Assembly (NCBI RefSeq): GCF_964355755.1
Contig: NC_092670.1
Location: 25,159,795 to 25,223,794, forward strand
Direction of reading: 5' to 3'
From: Antedon mediterranea
Taxonomy: Eukaryota; Echinodermata; Crinoidea; Comatulida; Antedonidae
Length of the DNA: 64,000 nucleotides
A program made the translations under genes and the position numbers. How positions within the stretch are numbered: position 1 is the stretch's first letter; every line of letters begins with the position of its first letter. Under the pieces are notes generated by a model. That model was given only the letters and a program-made list of their open reading frames with translations, searched no databases and had not been told where the DNA came from. Below, piece by piece: positions 52,401 through 62,670 of this stretch.

Positions 52401-55400
52401 TAGGACATCTGCATATCAAGCAGGCGGTCCGAGTTCGAGTCTCGGTTTGGGCGTCTTTTTCTCATTCTCACAGATTTCCTCATCTTTATCGTTTCAAATT
52501 AATTAATTAAATTTCAGTATATCACCGGGCGGTTTAGAATTAATGACAAAATTCCTATTCACCATACTTACAATAGTAACATGTTTTGATTCAGGGTCAT
52601 TATATAGAAGTCTTACTGTCTGATTGTGCTATTTATCGCACCAAAATTCACTGTTACTGGACGGACCAATCTCGCATTGTCCAACCACCCGTGACCGGTG
52701 ACAATTATCATATATTTTATCAAATGTTAGCGGGACTGACAAATGAAGAAAAAGGTAAGTGTATAAAGATTAACAAAAACATTATTAATTATTTGCACTG
52801 CTATATGCTTTTTGCATAAACACTCTCCAGATCTACCAACCCTTCCCAGTTAGTTTACACCCCCAGTTGAAGCAATTCTATACCCCCAGTTCAAATAGTT
52901 GAAGCAATTTTACACCTACACTTTCTTTTTCATAATTAATGGTCAATATCAATCATGGTATCTGTGATAGACTTAAGTCTGCCCTTTTTCAAATGATTTT
53001 GACACTTTATTTAACTTGTTAAAACCATTTTAATCTTTTGATTTGTGTAAATCTTCATTTTGATGTGTTTTATTGTACAGTTTTTATGTTTCACCTAAGG
53101 GAGGTGAATAAATTTGAATTTGAATTCAATGGAATCGACCCCATTTCCATTACCTAAAATGGAACCGCATTGGGAATTTTTGTAAAAGAGATACCTCTCT
53201 TAAACATAAAAATGTTAATGTTGTTTGAATGTATTTCCAGCTGTAATACCATTCTTGTTAGGATATGGGTAATTTGTCATCACTCATCCATAATCCAGAT
53301 AATAAACAACCAACTATCTTGTTGTTTTTCTCATTCTCATGTGTAATCAATCAGCTATTCCTAGCTTGCATGTTTTGAAGTCTAAATTCCTGGCTTGGCC
53401 TAATTTGACATTAATAATAAATGTTCCATTAGTCCATGTAAACTAAATGTTAGATAAGGTTCATTTGTGTCTCATATGGTTTTCATCACCCATCTCATAC
53501 ATGCTCTTGTTGTCTTGAATATGCATATTCTAGATCTTTGACTTTTAAAGAATTAATTATAAATCACATAACAATGTTGTCTAATAAATGGAATCAATGC
53601 CTCATTGTACTATAAATGCAACACAGTCAAACCACAATGTATTTATTATCTTGATGATGTCATCGCTAAATTATGTCTACAAGTTGTTTATTTGTTTTTT
53701 TGAAAAAACTGAATACTATTTCAAGTTTATGAAGCAAATATAGTCACATTTTAATGATTTATCTTGATATTCAATAAATTAAAATACTGTATTGTCCCAA
53801 CTAACTCTTTCTCTGTGCAGGTGCTCTACTTGATAAAAAATAAAAGCATATTAACAACTTCTTCTTCTAGTGAAATTACACCTTCAAGGGTACTCAGCAC
53901 TTGATGTAAATTATCTTAATGATTTACCACGAGATGAAACTAGTGATGCTGAAAACTTTGCAAATTGGCGGGTAAGTAACGTTACTTTGAACCACACCCC
54001 TTTTTACTGTGATATCTGCCACCATTTTACATTACAGTCAACTGTCCCAATACTGGACACCTTTGGGCCGGCCTAATATGTCTGGTTTTCTCAGAAGTCT
54101 GGTATTCTGAATGTGTTTTTAATAACAACAATGGGACCTTTTGAACCTCAAGAAAATTCTGGTTTGGGGAGAGTTTCTGGTTGTTAGAGAGTCTGGTATT
54201 AGGAGAGTTGACTGCATTATGATTTGATAAAGTGGTTACATTTATTTCTTTGCGTTTTCAGACATCCTTGGCTGTTCTTGGAATCCCTTTCTTTGATGTC
54301 ATCAGAATCCTAACTACAATACTGTTGCTAGGCAACATAGAGTTTATTGATGATGGTGGTTTTGAGCTAGATATCAAAGGAAACACTGGTAGGTATCAAA
54401 AATGAACAAAGTTTGTGATTGTCGACTCAAAATTATTTTGCATGCCCATATTTTCGTTTTTTTTTATTACTGTGAAACATTTATTTAACAATAAATAATA
54501 TTTAATTTATTTTGACAGTGCTCTATCAACTAATTCTATCTTTTTATATTTTTATAATTTAGAAATCAAAGCGGTTGCTGCGTTGCTTGGGGTATCCGGT
54601 GTTGTTCTTTATCGTGGCTTTACAACAAGAACACACAATCTTAAAGGACAAGTGTTTAGATCCTTGTGTGATGCAGACACGGTATATATCATTTAACAAC
54701 AATATTAAATCAATATATAATAAACAAATTTGATATAGTATATTATAACAGAATAGTTAAATTCTGTTAAAATCTGGTGCATTTTAACATACTAGTTCAC
54801 AAACAACTTCGTGATACCGTTTCACAAACTAAATTGTCTTTTATACTATTTTACTCGTAGGCCAATGAAACCAGGAACAGACTGTCAAAAGCACTTTATT
54901 GCCGTACGGTATCAGCGATTGTTCGTCGCATTAACAGCGTGAGACGCCCTGCTTCTCAGTCAGGTGCATCTACTAGTAGCAGTGATGAAGTGCAGAGTAT
55001 GGGTATGCATTTATTAACATTTTAGGGTCAAATTAATTAAGTATATTTATTTAAAAATATTTGTTTCTTAATTACAATGGGTGATCTATTCAGTACAAGA
55101 CTGTTATCCTAGAGAACTCTACATGAAAGAAAAAAAAAATATTAGGCCAATTTCCAACTTTACATTCCATTCAAGGATGAGGCGCAAGCAACAAATGAAA
55201 TGTATCATGCCCACGAATACAATTATTCATTGTTATCTTTTAGACAAAAAGAATTTCTATTTGAATTTAATTTAATTTAATTATGATACAGTCACGCCTC
55301 AAACCCATGCCTCTCACATGGTAGTCTAATTTATGTAACAAATGTAATTTTGTTGTTGATTATTTGTAATTTCAGATTCAGTTTTCAAACCGTTAAGGCA

Positions 55401-58400
55401 GTCGTCTCCAGCAACTTCTAAAAGCTCTGTCAGTCACTCAAACAGTTCCCATGGATTCCCAGGGGAAGGCTTCATTGGCTTAGTAGACATGCCTTGCTTC
55501 CACAATCTCAAAGTAACTACTAATCATTGTTTTCCTCATCTAGAACACTTTCCCAATGTTTGTGGTGGCATCCTAAGAATATGTAACTTTTTTTTTTCAA
55601 CTCTAAATAGTCCACTAACAATTTAGGGTCTTTATAAACTTTAAAAAAAACCGACATGTTCTGTTATTAGATTTTAATATTAAATTTTTGCATTTTTCAA
55701 AGGATAGCATCAGAGTGTATACTCCAAGATGTCTACATCTCAAAATGGCAAAAGGAGCCTGGATTCTTTTTTCGTAGTTCCATCCCCTTTTCAATTCAAA
55801 TCTCTCCTGAAAACTCACCTATTTCAATAGCTATTCTTTTCTTGTGTGCTGTAAGACTCCGATAAAGAGCGCTTTATAAATGTTTGATATTATATTATTA
55901 ATAATAAAATAATTTCTTTTACAGTGTAACCAATTGGACCAATTATGCATGAACCTCTGTTCAGAAAGATTACAACAATTTTACATTCAGAATGTTTTTA
56001 CGGACAGTATAGAAGTGGCAAGGTATGAAATCATTTGATTCCTCAACTTTTAATTTTTCTAATTTTTAGATCTATATTCTGTGTTGAGTTGCTACAGTAT
56101 TTACCATTTATAACAGAAAGATAATAACAAAGAAAAGTATGAATTATGTTTAAAAATACATTATACAAATCAATGTGATTATCTTTTAGGGCTGAAGGAG
56201 TTGAGAATGTGTTAGAAATGGAATACATCGACAACAAACCATGTATAGATCTTTTAACTGCTCCAGTAAGTACTTTTGTCTTTTCATGATAAAAGAGGGT
56301 GCATCTCTAACCAACAACAAAAACAGCACAGTTGCTATTAGGAGAATATGGGGGAATACTTAAGCAGACCTGGTCCATAGCATAACAGAAATAAACTGGG
56401 CAAAAGTGTTATCTCTTTATAGCTATGTGTGTGTAATTAATTCCATTTTTAACTCGCCGCTATATTAATTAATAATTGCATTTTTTTTTATAGAAAAATG
56501 GAATTTTGGCAATTCTTGACAAAGAGACATTTTACCCAAAATGCAGCTGTGAAAATTTCCTTGAATCTCTGCAAGATTGTCACAATAATAACAACAGGTC
56601 AGTATGATATTTTCATGAATTGAGAAGTTCTCAGCCAGGCCTACCATGTGAATATTTTTATGATACAATAGGGAGCTTTCAATTTGTGATGACCCAAAAC
56701 ATCTATAACTAGTTATGTCATTTTAAATCATGCATGTGCATGTGGGGACACTGAAACGTGCTTCCTTACTTGGTTTCTCAGATCAGTTGTTGATCCAGAA
56801 AACTAATGACACAATACGCTTAGCTCCTATAGGTCTTGGCAAATTGTAAGCTTGTGAAAAATGGTCACTTTATTTTAAATTCCTTCAATTTCTGTCTAAA
56901 CTGTTATTTCAGGTACTTCACTCCAGCCGTGGACTGTGAAAATTCATTTGGTGTGAAGCATTTCGCTGGTAATGTAGTCTACGATGCTAACGCCCTTCTA
57001 GAAGGCAATCGAGATGTTCTCAGTGATGATATTGTCAGCGTGTTCCATAAAAAATCTTGTAACTTTGGTTTTGCAACGCATCTTTTTTCTCATGAGTTAA
57101 AAGCACTTGAAGGTATGTGAGATGAATAAGCCAACCATTAGGTTGTAATTATTATGATTATATGTATGCGCTGCTAAAAGGTCTAAGAAATAAAAACTTT
57201 GACATCATAAGATGAAGACATTTTACTATTAGCCTGTTCCACCTTGTCAGAAGAGGTTGTGTGTCCTAAATTCTGGTGGTTTATTTTCATATAATTTTCA
57301 TTTATTTTCAAAATAAAATTAAAATTTGTTCTAATATTGTTAATTTATGATGTATAGTTGATTTTATTAGGAAAACATTTTAATATTTGATTTATTTTGT
57401 TGAAGGTATAGTAAAGTAAAAACTAATTTTTATGTGTTGTTTATTTCATAGGTGGCAGTCCAACTGGAACTATATTTAAAGTTTTCTCCAGTTTTCATCC
57501 AGAAAACCACTCTAGGTAAATCACATGAACATTTAAAATAAATACTTCACAACCTTATACTTCATCGGTTTTGTTTGTGAATCTACCTCTTTTATGTAAA
57601 CATCACAATTTGATACTTATTTATTTTCTAAATTGTAGTAAAAGTTATGAGGGTGTGAAAAGTACTCATATGCAAGATTTTCAAATGCGGCTGGACAGTT
57701 TAATGAAGACTCTACGCCAGTCAAGTCCACACTTTATACGATGTGTTAGGGTGAGTACGAGTTCTAAGCCTACTACATATTCTGAATACTTAAATGAACA
57801 AATTTAAGTCTTTTTGTTTTGTTTTTTTTAATTCAACCTTTTTACACAGAGGCTAAACAAGGTGAAATCATCTTCAAGGCTCCTCAAATTAACAAGAAAC
57901 CGTTTTACATAATAAAACAATAAAGCATTTTCACGAGTCCAAAAAATTCACTTAAAAATTCAAAATTATACGTTAGGAAAAATCCTTGGCTAAGATATCC
58001 TCAATAATTGAGTTAGCATTTACATTTGTTTGTGTGTACTAGGTGTAATATGCCTATTCTTGTTTATATTGTATTACCATCATCCTAAATAATTGTCTCA
58101 TCGTTATAGTAACCATATTTTTTAACAAACATTATATTTGTGTTATTCTACCATAGCCAAACAACTCCGAGGATTGCAATACCTTTGAACCTGATATCAT
58201 CAAAGAGCAACTAAGATCACTACAAGTACTTGAAACCACACATCTATTTGCTGGAGGTAACAAGCATTGCAAACAGATTCTAATACAGTCAACTCTCCCA
58301 ATACCGGACACCCTTGGGCGGGCATATATTTTCCGGTTTTTCGAAAGTCCGGTTTCCTGAAAACATATTTTTAAAGTCATCACGTTGTCACCGAATGCTG

Positions 58401-61400
58401 CCCGGTACGGTCTCCTAGCGTAGGGAAGGCCTAGGCTAGGCTATGATTGTGTCAATCTAGTTTTAATTAAATAAATACTGATAGGCCTAGGCCTACTTTA
58501 TTAATATTAAGCTACAGTAATTCAATTTACCTTTTTTAAAAGTTACATTATTTACTGTACCAATAAAACATGTTACAATAGTAAATTATTGTTTCTCAAT
58601 GTGTTTTTAACGGCAAAAAGGCCTACGTACGTACGTACGGTGAACATAATTTCGGTCTGTTTATTGTTTTTCGTGAGCTAGCTAGCAGCAGCAGCATGGG
58701 TGAAGGGCTTTGATTGATGCGCATGTGCAGAGGTGTCATAATAAAATAAAAACGCCCACACCTAGACCACATGTTTTTTAAGCTCCTTTATTTTGACGTA
58801 ATTTGATAGCAATGATGAAAATTGATTAGGTAAACGAGCCAAGCAATAATGACACAATAATTAATTGGTAACATTTCAAAGTTTATTAACACTAGTTAAG
58901 TCAAGTTCATTCCGTTTACGTTTTGCCATAATGATTTCCAAATTTATAATGATGCACATTTTTAGTCCCGTTTTTAGTGAAACATTTAAAGTCCTATTGC
59001 AATTGTGAATTTAACAATAATTTAAACAAAACAAAGACACAGGAATGTAAATTTAACTTTATTAAAAAACAATTCATATGCTAAAAAACAGGGAGTTGTT
59101 AACAACTCCCTGCTAAATACAATAGAGACATAGCGCTTCGATGTGAAAAAGCCCACCGCAGTTCGATACGCAACAAAGCAATTGCCGCCTCGTGGTGGGT
59201 TAACAATGAACTGACCTGTCAATCACAGTGTAGTGCTCCATGGCAACATTATTTGATCGTACCGCGAAACGTCGCGCACTTCATGCATGGTGAGGGTATG
59301 GTTAAAAAGCTTTTGTACATTGTGAATGTAGTGAATCCGAGTCAGCGACGACGATGTTGCGTTGTTTTCGTAAATATTTGGAGTTTTTTAACCGTCAGTC
59401 CGGTTTTCAGACGCTAATTTTCGTGTTTTGTACTTCATAATTTGTCCGGATTCCGGAATTGGGTATTCCGGTGTTCATAATAAATTACAGTACATTCAGA
59501 ATAGGGACAAATTGGGCCCTCCAAAAAAGTCCGGTTTTTCGTGAATTCCGGTTTTGGGAGAGTTGACTGTATATGTATAAACCCATTTACTAAAATTGTC
59601 AAACTTCATAGCCTTTTGTACACAATACCCAATACGGTATATCATTTTGTTTTCATTATACTTCAATATTCATTTCTTTAGGCTATCCCAATAGACAGAC
59701 ATTTGCAGATTTTAACAAGAAATATGGCTTCTTTGCACCAAGACGAATTCTCAACAAAACCAAAGATAAAGCTTTACAGAATTGCAAGGTAAGATATGTG
59801 TTAAAAAGGAAAGAAAATGTATAAAAAATAACCAACCTGGGGCGGATCCAGAGGGGGGGTCTACGGTGTCCGGACCCCCCCTAAATTTTAAGGGTGCCCT
59901 TTTTTTAGAGGTTCAATATTTTATTCGTGTGACATATTTGTGTGTATATTAGTATGCACAGAGTAAGCTACACTAACCCCAAAAATAAAAACAGAAATTT
60001 ATCACAATGAGCGCGATGTTAAGTTACGGCGGCCGATCAAAGAGCATTGTGAGAGGTGGTGATGCGTGATGATCTCTACTTAAACTTCTAAAAATAGATC
60101 GTTTCGCATACTACAGAGGGCGCATGTAAACTTTTTACGATTCAACTCCGCGTACGTTACCATGCGCGTTCTGTCATTGACGCGATTATTTGTCCATTGG
60201 TAAACACATTTTTATGTATTATTATTCTGAAAATAATTGAACTGTAAACATAATTCTTTTGAGTATTTGTTTATTTACATATCATTCCATCAGATCAACT
60301 ATTTTTTATTTACATTACATCCAACCAAACATGTAAAAAATGTAGTTAAAATATCGTACTATCTACCGCGTACGACCATACGCGGTAGATTGTTTACTCA
60401 AAAATCATCGAACGGTCCTTACACTATACTATTCAACCTTGTTTTTATAGTTGAGCCTCTCATGACCTGGGATTTGTTTGTCTTCCTACGCCAAGATAAT
60501 ATAGTTCTACAAGCCATGTGCTTTTTTCTCTGAGAAATATTTATTATAAGTGCCAAAAAAATGTTTTTTTCTCGATATAAAGCCTTTATTATTCAAATCT
60601 TTTAAAGAAAAATCACACATACCATAATCATAAAGAAGGTTCATTTTTTTCATTTTTGAAACAATATTTGTGAAAATTACGTGAGGCTCAACTACAAAAC
60701 CACCATTTTGTGATATGATGTCATCGTAAGCCAATCATAGCTGAGCTTTCCCGCGATCGGCAGAGCTCACGGTTGAATGATTTTGGATTCTGGCTATTTG
60801 ATTGGTGGACGCGAATCACCCACAGCGGAATGTTTTCTCTCGCGCGCGTGTACCAAGAAGTCACGTGATCTCTCTGTACTGAACGGTACTCTACACAAAT
60901 TTAGAGCAATGAATTTGTACGAATTCCGTTAAATAAACAACTCTATATATTTTATAAACATTTAATAATATTTTATTGATATTTCCAATGTTGATAAATA
61001 AAAGAAATTACTATAAAACGTAATTATATGTAATTATTTTAGCGAAAAATGGCGCAATTTGTTTACAACGTTCGTGGCTGCTAAAAACGATCATTTTCGG
61101 CAATGTTTTAGACCCTATATTTCGAAAACTACAAGTCAGATTTTCGTAATTCTTTCTTTATTGGAATATTGAAACAAAATACCAACAGATAATGTTTAAA
61201 TTGGTTGAAAAATAACAACTTTTAATTTTGCATCGTTATCCCTGCTAATAAAGTGTCATTTCCGGCGAACTAGAAAGGTGCCATTTATCATGGATTTTGC
61301 GTGCGAGAGTGCCATTTCCGGCCATCTAAGTGTGTCCTGTAACAAAATTCGCTTCGCCACAACCCCCACCATGGGGGGGGGGGGGGGGGCTGTGGCTCAA

Positions 61401-62670
61401 ATACTCAATATCTGATGTGCCCTTTTTATCGGCGGACCCCCCCTCTCAAAAATGTCTGGATCCGCCCCAGCCAACATATTTAAAAGGTAGTTATTTTTTA
61501 TGTTGGTAATTGTTATTATGGTAGCCCAGAGGTGCCTTGCTAACTAAATGATATTTCCAATTCTGTGTGATCATAATTCCTATGATTTGGAGGAATTTCC
61601 GGGTAGTAAATCAAATTTTGTTAATCAACTGTTTTTGTTTTTTTAAAGACTATTTTAGATTGTTTCTTACAAACAATGGAAATGAGTTCACTTCCTTACA
61701 GCAGTACAACATGGGCTATTGGAACAAAGCATGTCTTTCTAAGGTAAGATGAGGTTTATATATAATACAAATATTGCCTGCGTAGAGGGGAAATATAGCA
61801 TAGGCTATGTATTTTAGTATTATTATGTAGTAAATTATTATTTTATAACAATATGGCTACACTCAACAAGTTAAGGAAACATTTAAAACATTTTTGAGTT
61901 TTTGATATGTGTTGGTATAAGAAACAATGCAGCCTGAAATAAAACAATAGCCCATGGTTATAAATAAATTACATTTATTTATAATAAATAAATCAAATTT
62001 GCAATTCAATCATTTTCCAAACCTATAGTGAAGAAGCTGTGCAGTATCTGGAGCTATGTCAGATTGAAAGGCGCCACCAAGCCGCAATCACCATCCAGTC
62101 ACGTGTCAGAGGTTGGCATTGTCGGAGAAGATGGCCACTGTTGAAACGGCAACTAAAACTGCATCAAATCATGGTGAAGATAAAACGTGATGCACCTCCA
62201 TGCCGACCAAAGCTGTTTGATGTGTAAGTTGAATTACTTGCAATATATTTGTAACTTCTTTTCATTTTATTTTACCAGTTTTATATGTTTTTAAATGTAT
62301 ATTGTATATTGATAAATAATTCTATGTAGTTAAGTTCTTCCCCAGAGAGGCCCCAGACATATCATGTTATGGTGACTCTGTTGCCTTTGGGGTCCCAGCA
62401 CTTTTTTTATGTCGAATGAATAAATGGGAAAAGAATGAAACGAAATGTAATGCAACACATGGCGTACAAAAACTTTTGCAATATAAGAAGCAAATGAATT
62501 TGTAACATTTGGTACACCCATGTTTCTTGATATGGCTATTCGTGATATATAATGTTTATTTTTCAATTTAGCATGGAACCTCCTCCACCACCCCCTGGTA
62601 GACCCCCTCCTGACCCAGATGACCAACAGCACATTATGCAACAAACTAGGCAGATATATGGTGCAAGATG
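31458..62670 (+). CDS. Unconventional myosin heavy chain, probable pseudo-motor, possibly Dachs/class XX-like (3' partial)
   Basis: Exons: 31458-31533, 39368-39502, 50736-50992, 51268-51440, 51743-51839, 52087-52164, 52595-52754, 53871-53971, 54262-54388, 54563-54681, 54861-55002, 55376-55512, 55925-56022, 56190-56265, 56494-56597, 56913-57112, 57452-57515, 57639-57750, 58157-58256, 59682-59788, 61649-61743, 62029-62223, 62572-62670. All 22 joins keep one frame (950 codons). Residues 1-70 include a coiled-coil-like stretch (SLLREQLRNLSTELLSLKQ); about 71-135 is charged and Ser-rich. The P-loop GDSGSGKT is intact (215-222). Switch I reads NSNSSR (266-271), near the usual NDNSSR. Switch II, normally DxxGFE, reads DMPCFH (526-531), losing the Gly and Glu needed for ATP hydrolysis. 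A Ser-rich insert of about 50 residues precedes it. QLCMNLCSERLQQFYIQNVF and SSPHFIRCV are typical motor motifs. One IQ motif (AAITIQSRVRGWHCRRRW) precedes a proline-rich tail (EPPPPPPGRPPP). The last exon ends in phase 2, so the gene runs off the window. Class XX is my best guess. Confidence 0.87.
31534..33119. other. First part of the proposed myosin intron 1
   Basis: AT-rich. A diverged copy of the SINE tail (CATCTTCACTG to TATATCACTGAGTGGTTTAT) is near 32750-32812. The open frames at 31913-32107 and 32397-32588 show no family resemblance. Confidence 0.4.
33120..33340 (-). mobile_element. tRNA-derived SINE
   Basis: On the minus strand a tRNA-like head starts at about 33338: GGTAGCTGAGTGGTTAGGAC (A box), and later GGTTCAATTCC (B box) near 33270. 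It is followed by a body with AATGAGTACCTGGTTAAA and a GGTGGCATGGAAAGGAACTGG block. It has the architecture of a polymerase III SINE; the family was not identified. Confidence 0.7.
33341..36090. other. Intronic DNA without recognisable features
   Basis: AT-rich with scattered short open frames, none with family resemblance. A small inverted CCCCCCTGAAGGGGGTTAGGGG is at about 35340. Confidence 0.4.
36095..36477 (-). mobile_element. Chimeric SINE: 5S rRNA head, tRNA-like middle, conserved-looking tail
   Basis: On the minus strand 36477-36356 reads like a 5S rRNA gene: TACGGCCATACTGCG, ATCACCGAAGTTAAGCAACG, then GATGGGAGACCGTCTGG and a GGGTGCAGTATATAGGC end. It runs directly into a tRNA-like part (GATGGTGGTGTAATGGTAAT as A box, GGGTTCGAAG as B box, to about 36285). 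The tail holds CATCCTTAGGCAAGATGCTT and CTCTCATTGCCCCGTCCTTC. This 5S plus tRNA order is the one described for AmnSINE1-type (Deu-domain) SINEs of vertebrates. Whether the tail here is a true Deu domain needs alignment. A truncated relative is at 55286-55335. Confidence 0.8.
36356..36477 (-). pseudogene. 5S rRNA-like head of the SINE
   Basis: About 120 bases with the internal promoter region recognisable (GAAGTTAAGCAACG for the A-box area; GATGGGAGACCGTCTGG for the C-box area). Substitutions in stems and lack of an immediate T-run terminator make it a SINE promoter rather than a working 5S gene. Confidence 0.75.
36480..38183. other. Intronic DNA
   Basis: AT-rich. TTTCACACCGGTTCTGGTTC at 37247 resembles a transposon end, but I found no matching second end. 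A pair of short inverted runs near 37940-38090 (ACAAATAATGAATGTTT and its complement) may be another small foldback repeat. Confidence 0.35.
38184..38491. mobile_element. Palindromic MITE, 308 bp
   Basis: Ends CTATGGAACGCCGTTTACGC and its exact complement GCGTAAACGGCGTTCCATAG. The two halves fold on each other over most of their length (TTTCGATGATATGAATT..., GACGCGATAT...). The centre is a run of CATTCAAAACATT-type repeats. AATA flanks both sides and may be the target duplication. No coding capacity. Confidence 0.85.
39542..41057. mobile_element. Foldback element with tandem-repeat arms, 1516 bp
   Basis: The left arm (39542-39855) is an array of about 18-bp units, CCACAAATGTGAAAACAA. The right arm (about 40795-41057) is the same array in reverse complement (GTTTTCACATTTGTGG). 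The outermost bases TGTTGAACCCACAAAT and ATTTGTGGGTTCAACA are exact inverses. The centre is itself a hairpin: about 125 bases from 40050 (CGATACTTCAAGCTCAAGGCC) pair imperfectly with about 40190-40325. A TA microsatellite lies at 40422-40490. No clear target duplication and no ORF beyond translated repeats. It starts 39 bp after the donor of proposed myosin exon 2. Confidence 0.8.
41120..44445 (-). pseudogene. TRIM-NHL (TRIM2/3/71-type) pseudogene, interrupted by a hAT element
   Basis: Read on the minus strand without introns: a B-box-like zinc finger with a small frameshift (CSTNKKPLE, then LYCTKCKVPICMQC, about 44420-44290); a coiled coil (44280-43800, heptads around LEDRIKVVTENAMKLEE); a filamin-type Ig repeat (about 43760-43450, QPIFARINIPHKVG and NPGICTLNVYFNDKPIKQSPL); and NHL repeats (43400-43123 continuing at 41496-41125, with GPQGVVVDEDDNIIVSS and KLQLFGSDGHF). 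Stops and frameshifts occur near 43760 and within the NHL part. A 1610 bp hAT insertion splits the NHL region, so it is not functional. The RING finger is not seen. The lack of introns suggests a retrocopy or an ancestral single-exon gene. It lies antisense in a myosin intron. Confidence 0.82.
41505..43114. mobile_element. hAT-type non-autonomous element, 1610 bp
   Basis: Ends CAGTGGTGGCGCCAGG and CTGGCGCCACCACTG are inverted repeats. The 8-bp target duplication TTCTTGTG is present at 41497-41504 and 43115-43122. Subterminal G-runs (CCCCGACGGGGGGGCC) are repeated at both ends. It shares its ends and an internal block (TTTTGGTCCCTGGATG...GATTCGTACAAAGAGACACC) with 19266-21112 but has only one such block. 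No transposase. Removing it and one target copy restores continuity of the NHL relic. Confidence 0.87.
44446..50735. other. Long intronic stretch of the myosin gene
   Basis: About 6.3 kb of AT-rich DNA. Short open frames on both strands show no domain, no codon bias I can judge and no good splice-bounded exon. Small local features only: a G-rich run at 44898-44960 and a palindrome CATGGAGAAATAA/TTATTTCTCCATG at about 46459-46486. An undetected extra myosin exon is possible. Confidence 0.4.
52380..52540 (+). mobile_element. tRNA-derived SINE, head plus tail
   Basis: The head 52384-52456 folds as a tRNA by eye: D arm GGTCTAATGGTTAGGAC, anticodon stem TCTGC/GCAGG with loop ATATCAA, T arm CCGAG TTCGAGT CTCGG, and an acceptor stem with one mismatch. 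The tail (CTCACAGATTTCCTCATC to TATATCACCGGGCGGTTTA) recurs at 22558-22636 and about 32750-32812, so this is a SINE rather than a working tRNA gene. It sits in the intron before the myosin exon at 52595. Confidence 0.75.
52990..53130 (+). repeat. Possible LINE 3' tail
   Basis: GGGAGGTGAATAAATTTGAATTTGAATTC resembles the short-repeat (TTTGAA) tails of L2/CR1-type LINEs. There is no coding remnant. The rest of the 1.1 kb myosin intron 52755-53870 is AT-rich without features. Confidence 0.35.
54035..54214. mobile_element. Short pogo-like MITE, 180 bp
   Basis: The left end CAGTCAACTGTCCCAATACT and right end AGGAGAGTTGACTG are inverted. It is flanked by TA on the left and CA (a decayed TA) on the right. 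Its ends match the larger element at 58286-59569. It lies in a myosin intron. Confidence 0.7.
55286..55335 (-). repeat. Truncated copy of the 5S-tRNA SINE family
   Basis: The complement reads AGACTACCATGTGAGAGGCA then TGGGTTTGAGG, matching the tRNA-like B-box part of 36285-36340 (GGACTAGCATGTGATAGGCA). Only about 50 bases are recognisable. Confidence 0.5.
55690..55905 (+). repeat. LINE 3' end fragment
   Basis: The bases at about 55796-55827 translate FKSLLKTHLF, a motif seen near the C-terminus of L2/CR1-type LINE polymerases. They are followed by TAAAGAGCGCTTTATAAATG and an ATT-rich tail. 5'-truncated and dead. In a myosin intron. Confidence 0.55.
58286..59569. mobile_element. Pogo-like DNA element, 1284 bp
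   Basis: Ends CAGTCAACTCTCCCAATACC and its near-complement GGTTTTGGGAGAGTTGACTG. TA lies on both sides (58284-58285 and 59570-59571). Subterminal GGTTTTTCGAAAGTCCGG and GGTTTTTCGTGAATTCCGG are also inverted. The interior has a 24-bp perfect palindrome at 59089-59112 and no transposase that I can recognise. In the myosin intron 58257-59681. Confidence 0.75.
59837..61470. mobile_element. DNA element with CTGGGGCGGATCCAGA ends, 1634 bp
   Basis: The termini CTGGGGCGGATCCAGA and TCTGGATCCGCCCCAG are perfect inverses, and GGGGGGGTC/GACCCCCCC runs follow inside. A 5-bp target duplication CCAAC flanks it (59832-59836 and 61471-61475). No transposase is visible. A G run of about 20 is near 61373. A nested short element is at 60446-60694. 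A solo end of the same type is at about 9088. Superfamily not assigned. Confidence 0.75.
60446..60694. mobile_element. Possible nested MITE
   Basis: Inverted ends TAGTTGAGCCTC and GAGGCTCAACTA, about 250 bp apart, lie inside the element at 59837-61470. Only 12 bp of terminal repeat is clear and no target duplication was confirmed. Confidence 0.4.

Noticed and set aside
52384-52456. Functional tRNA gene
   Set aside because: Acceptor stem mismatch, and the following tail is shared with other SINE copies in the window.
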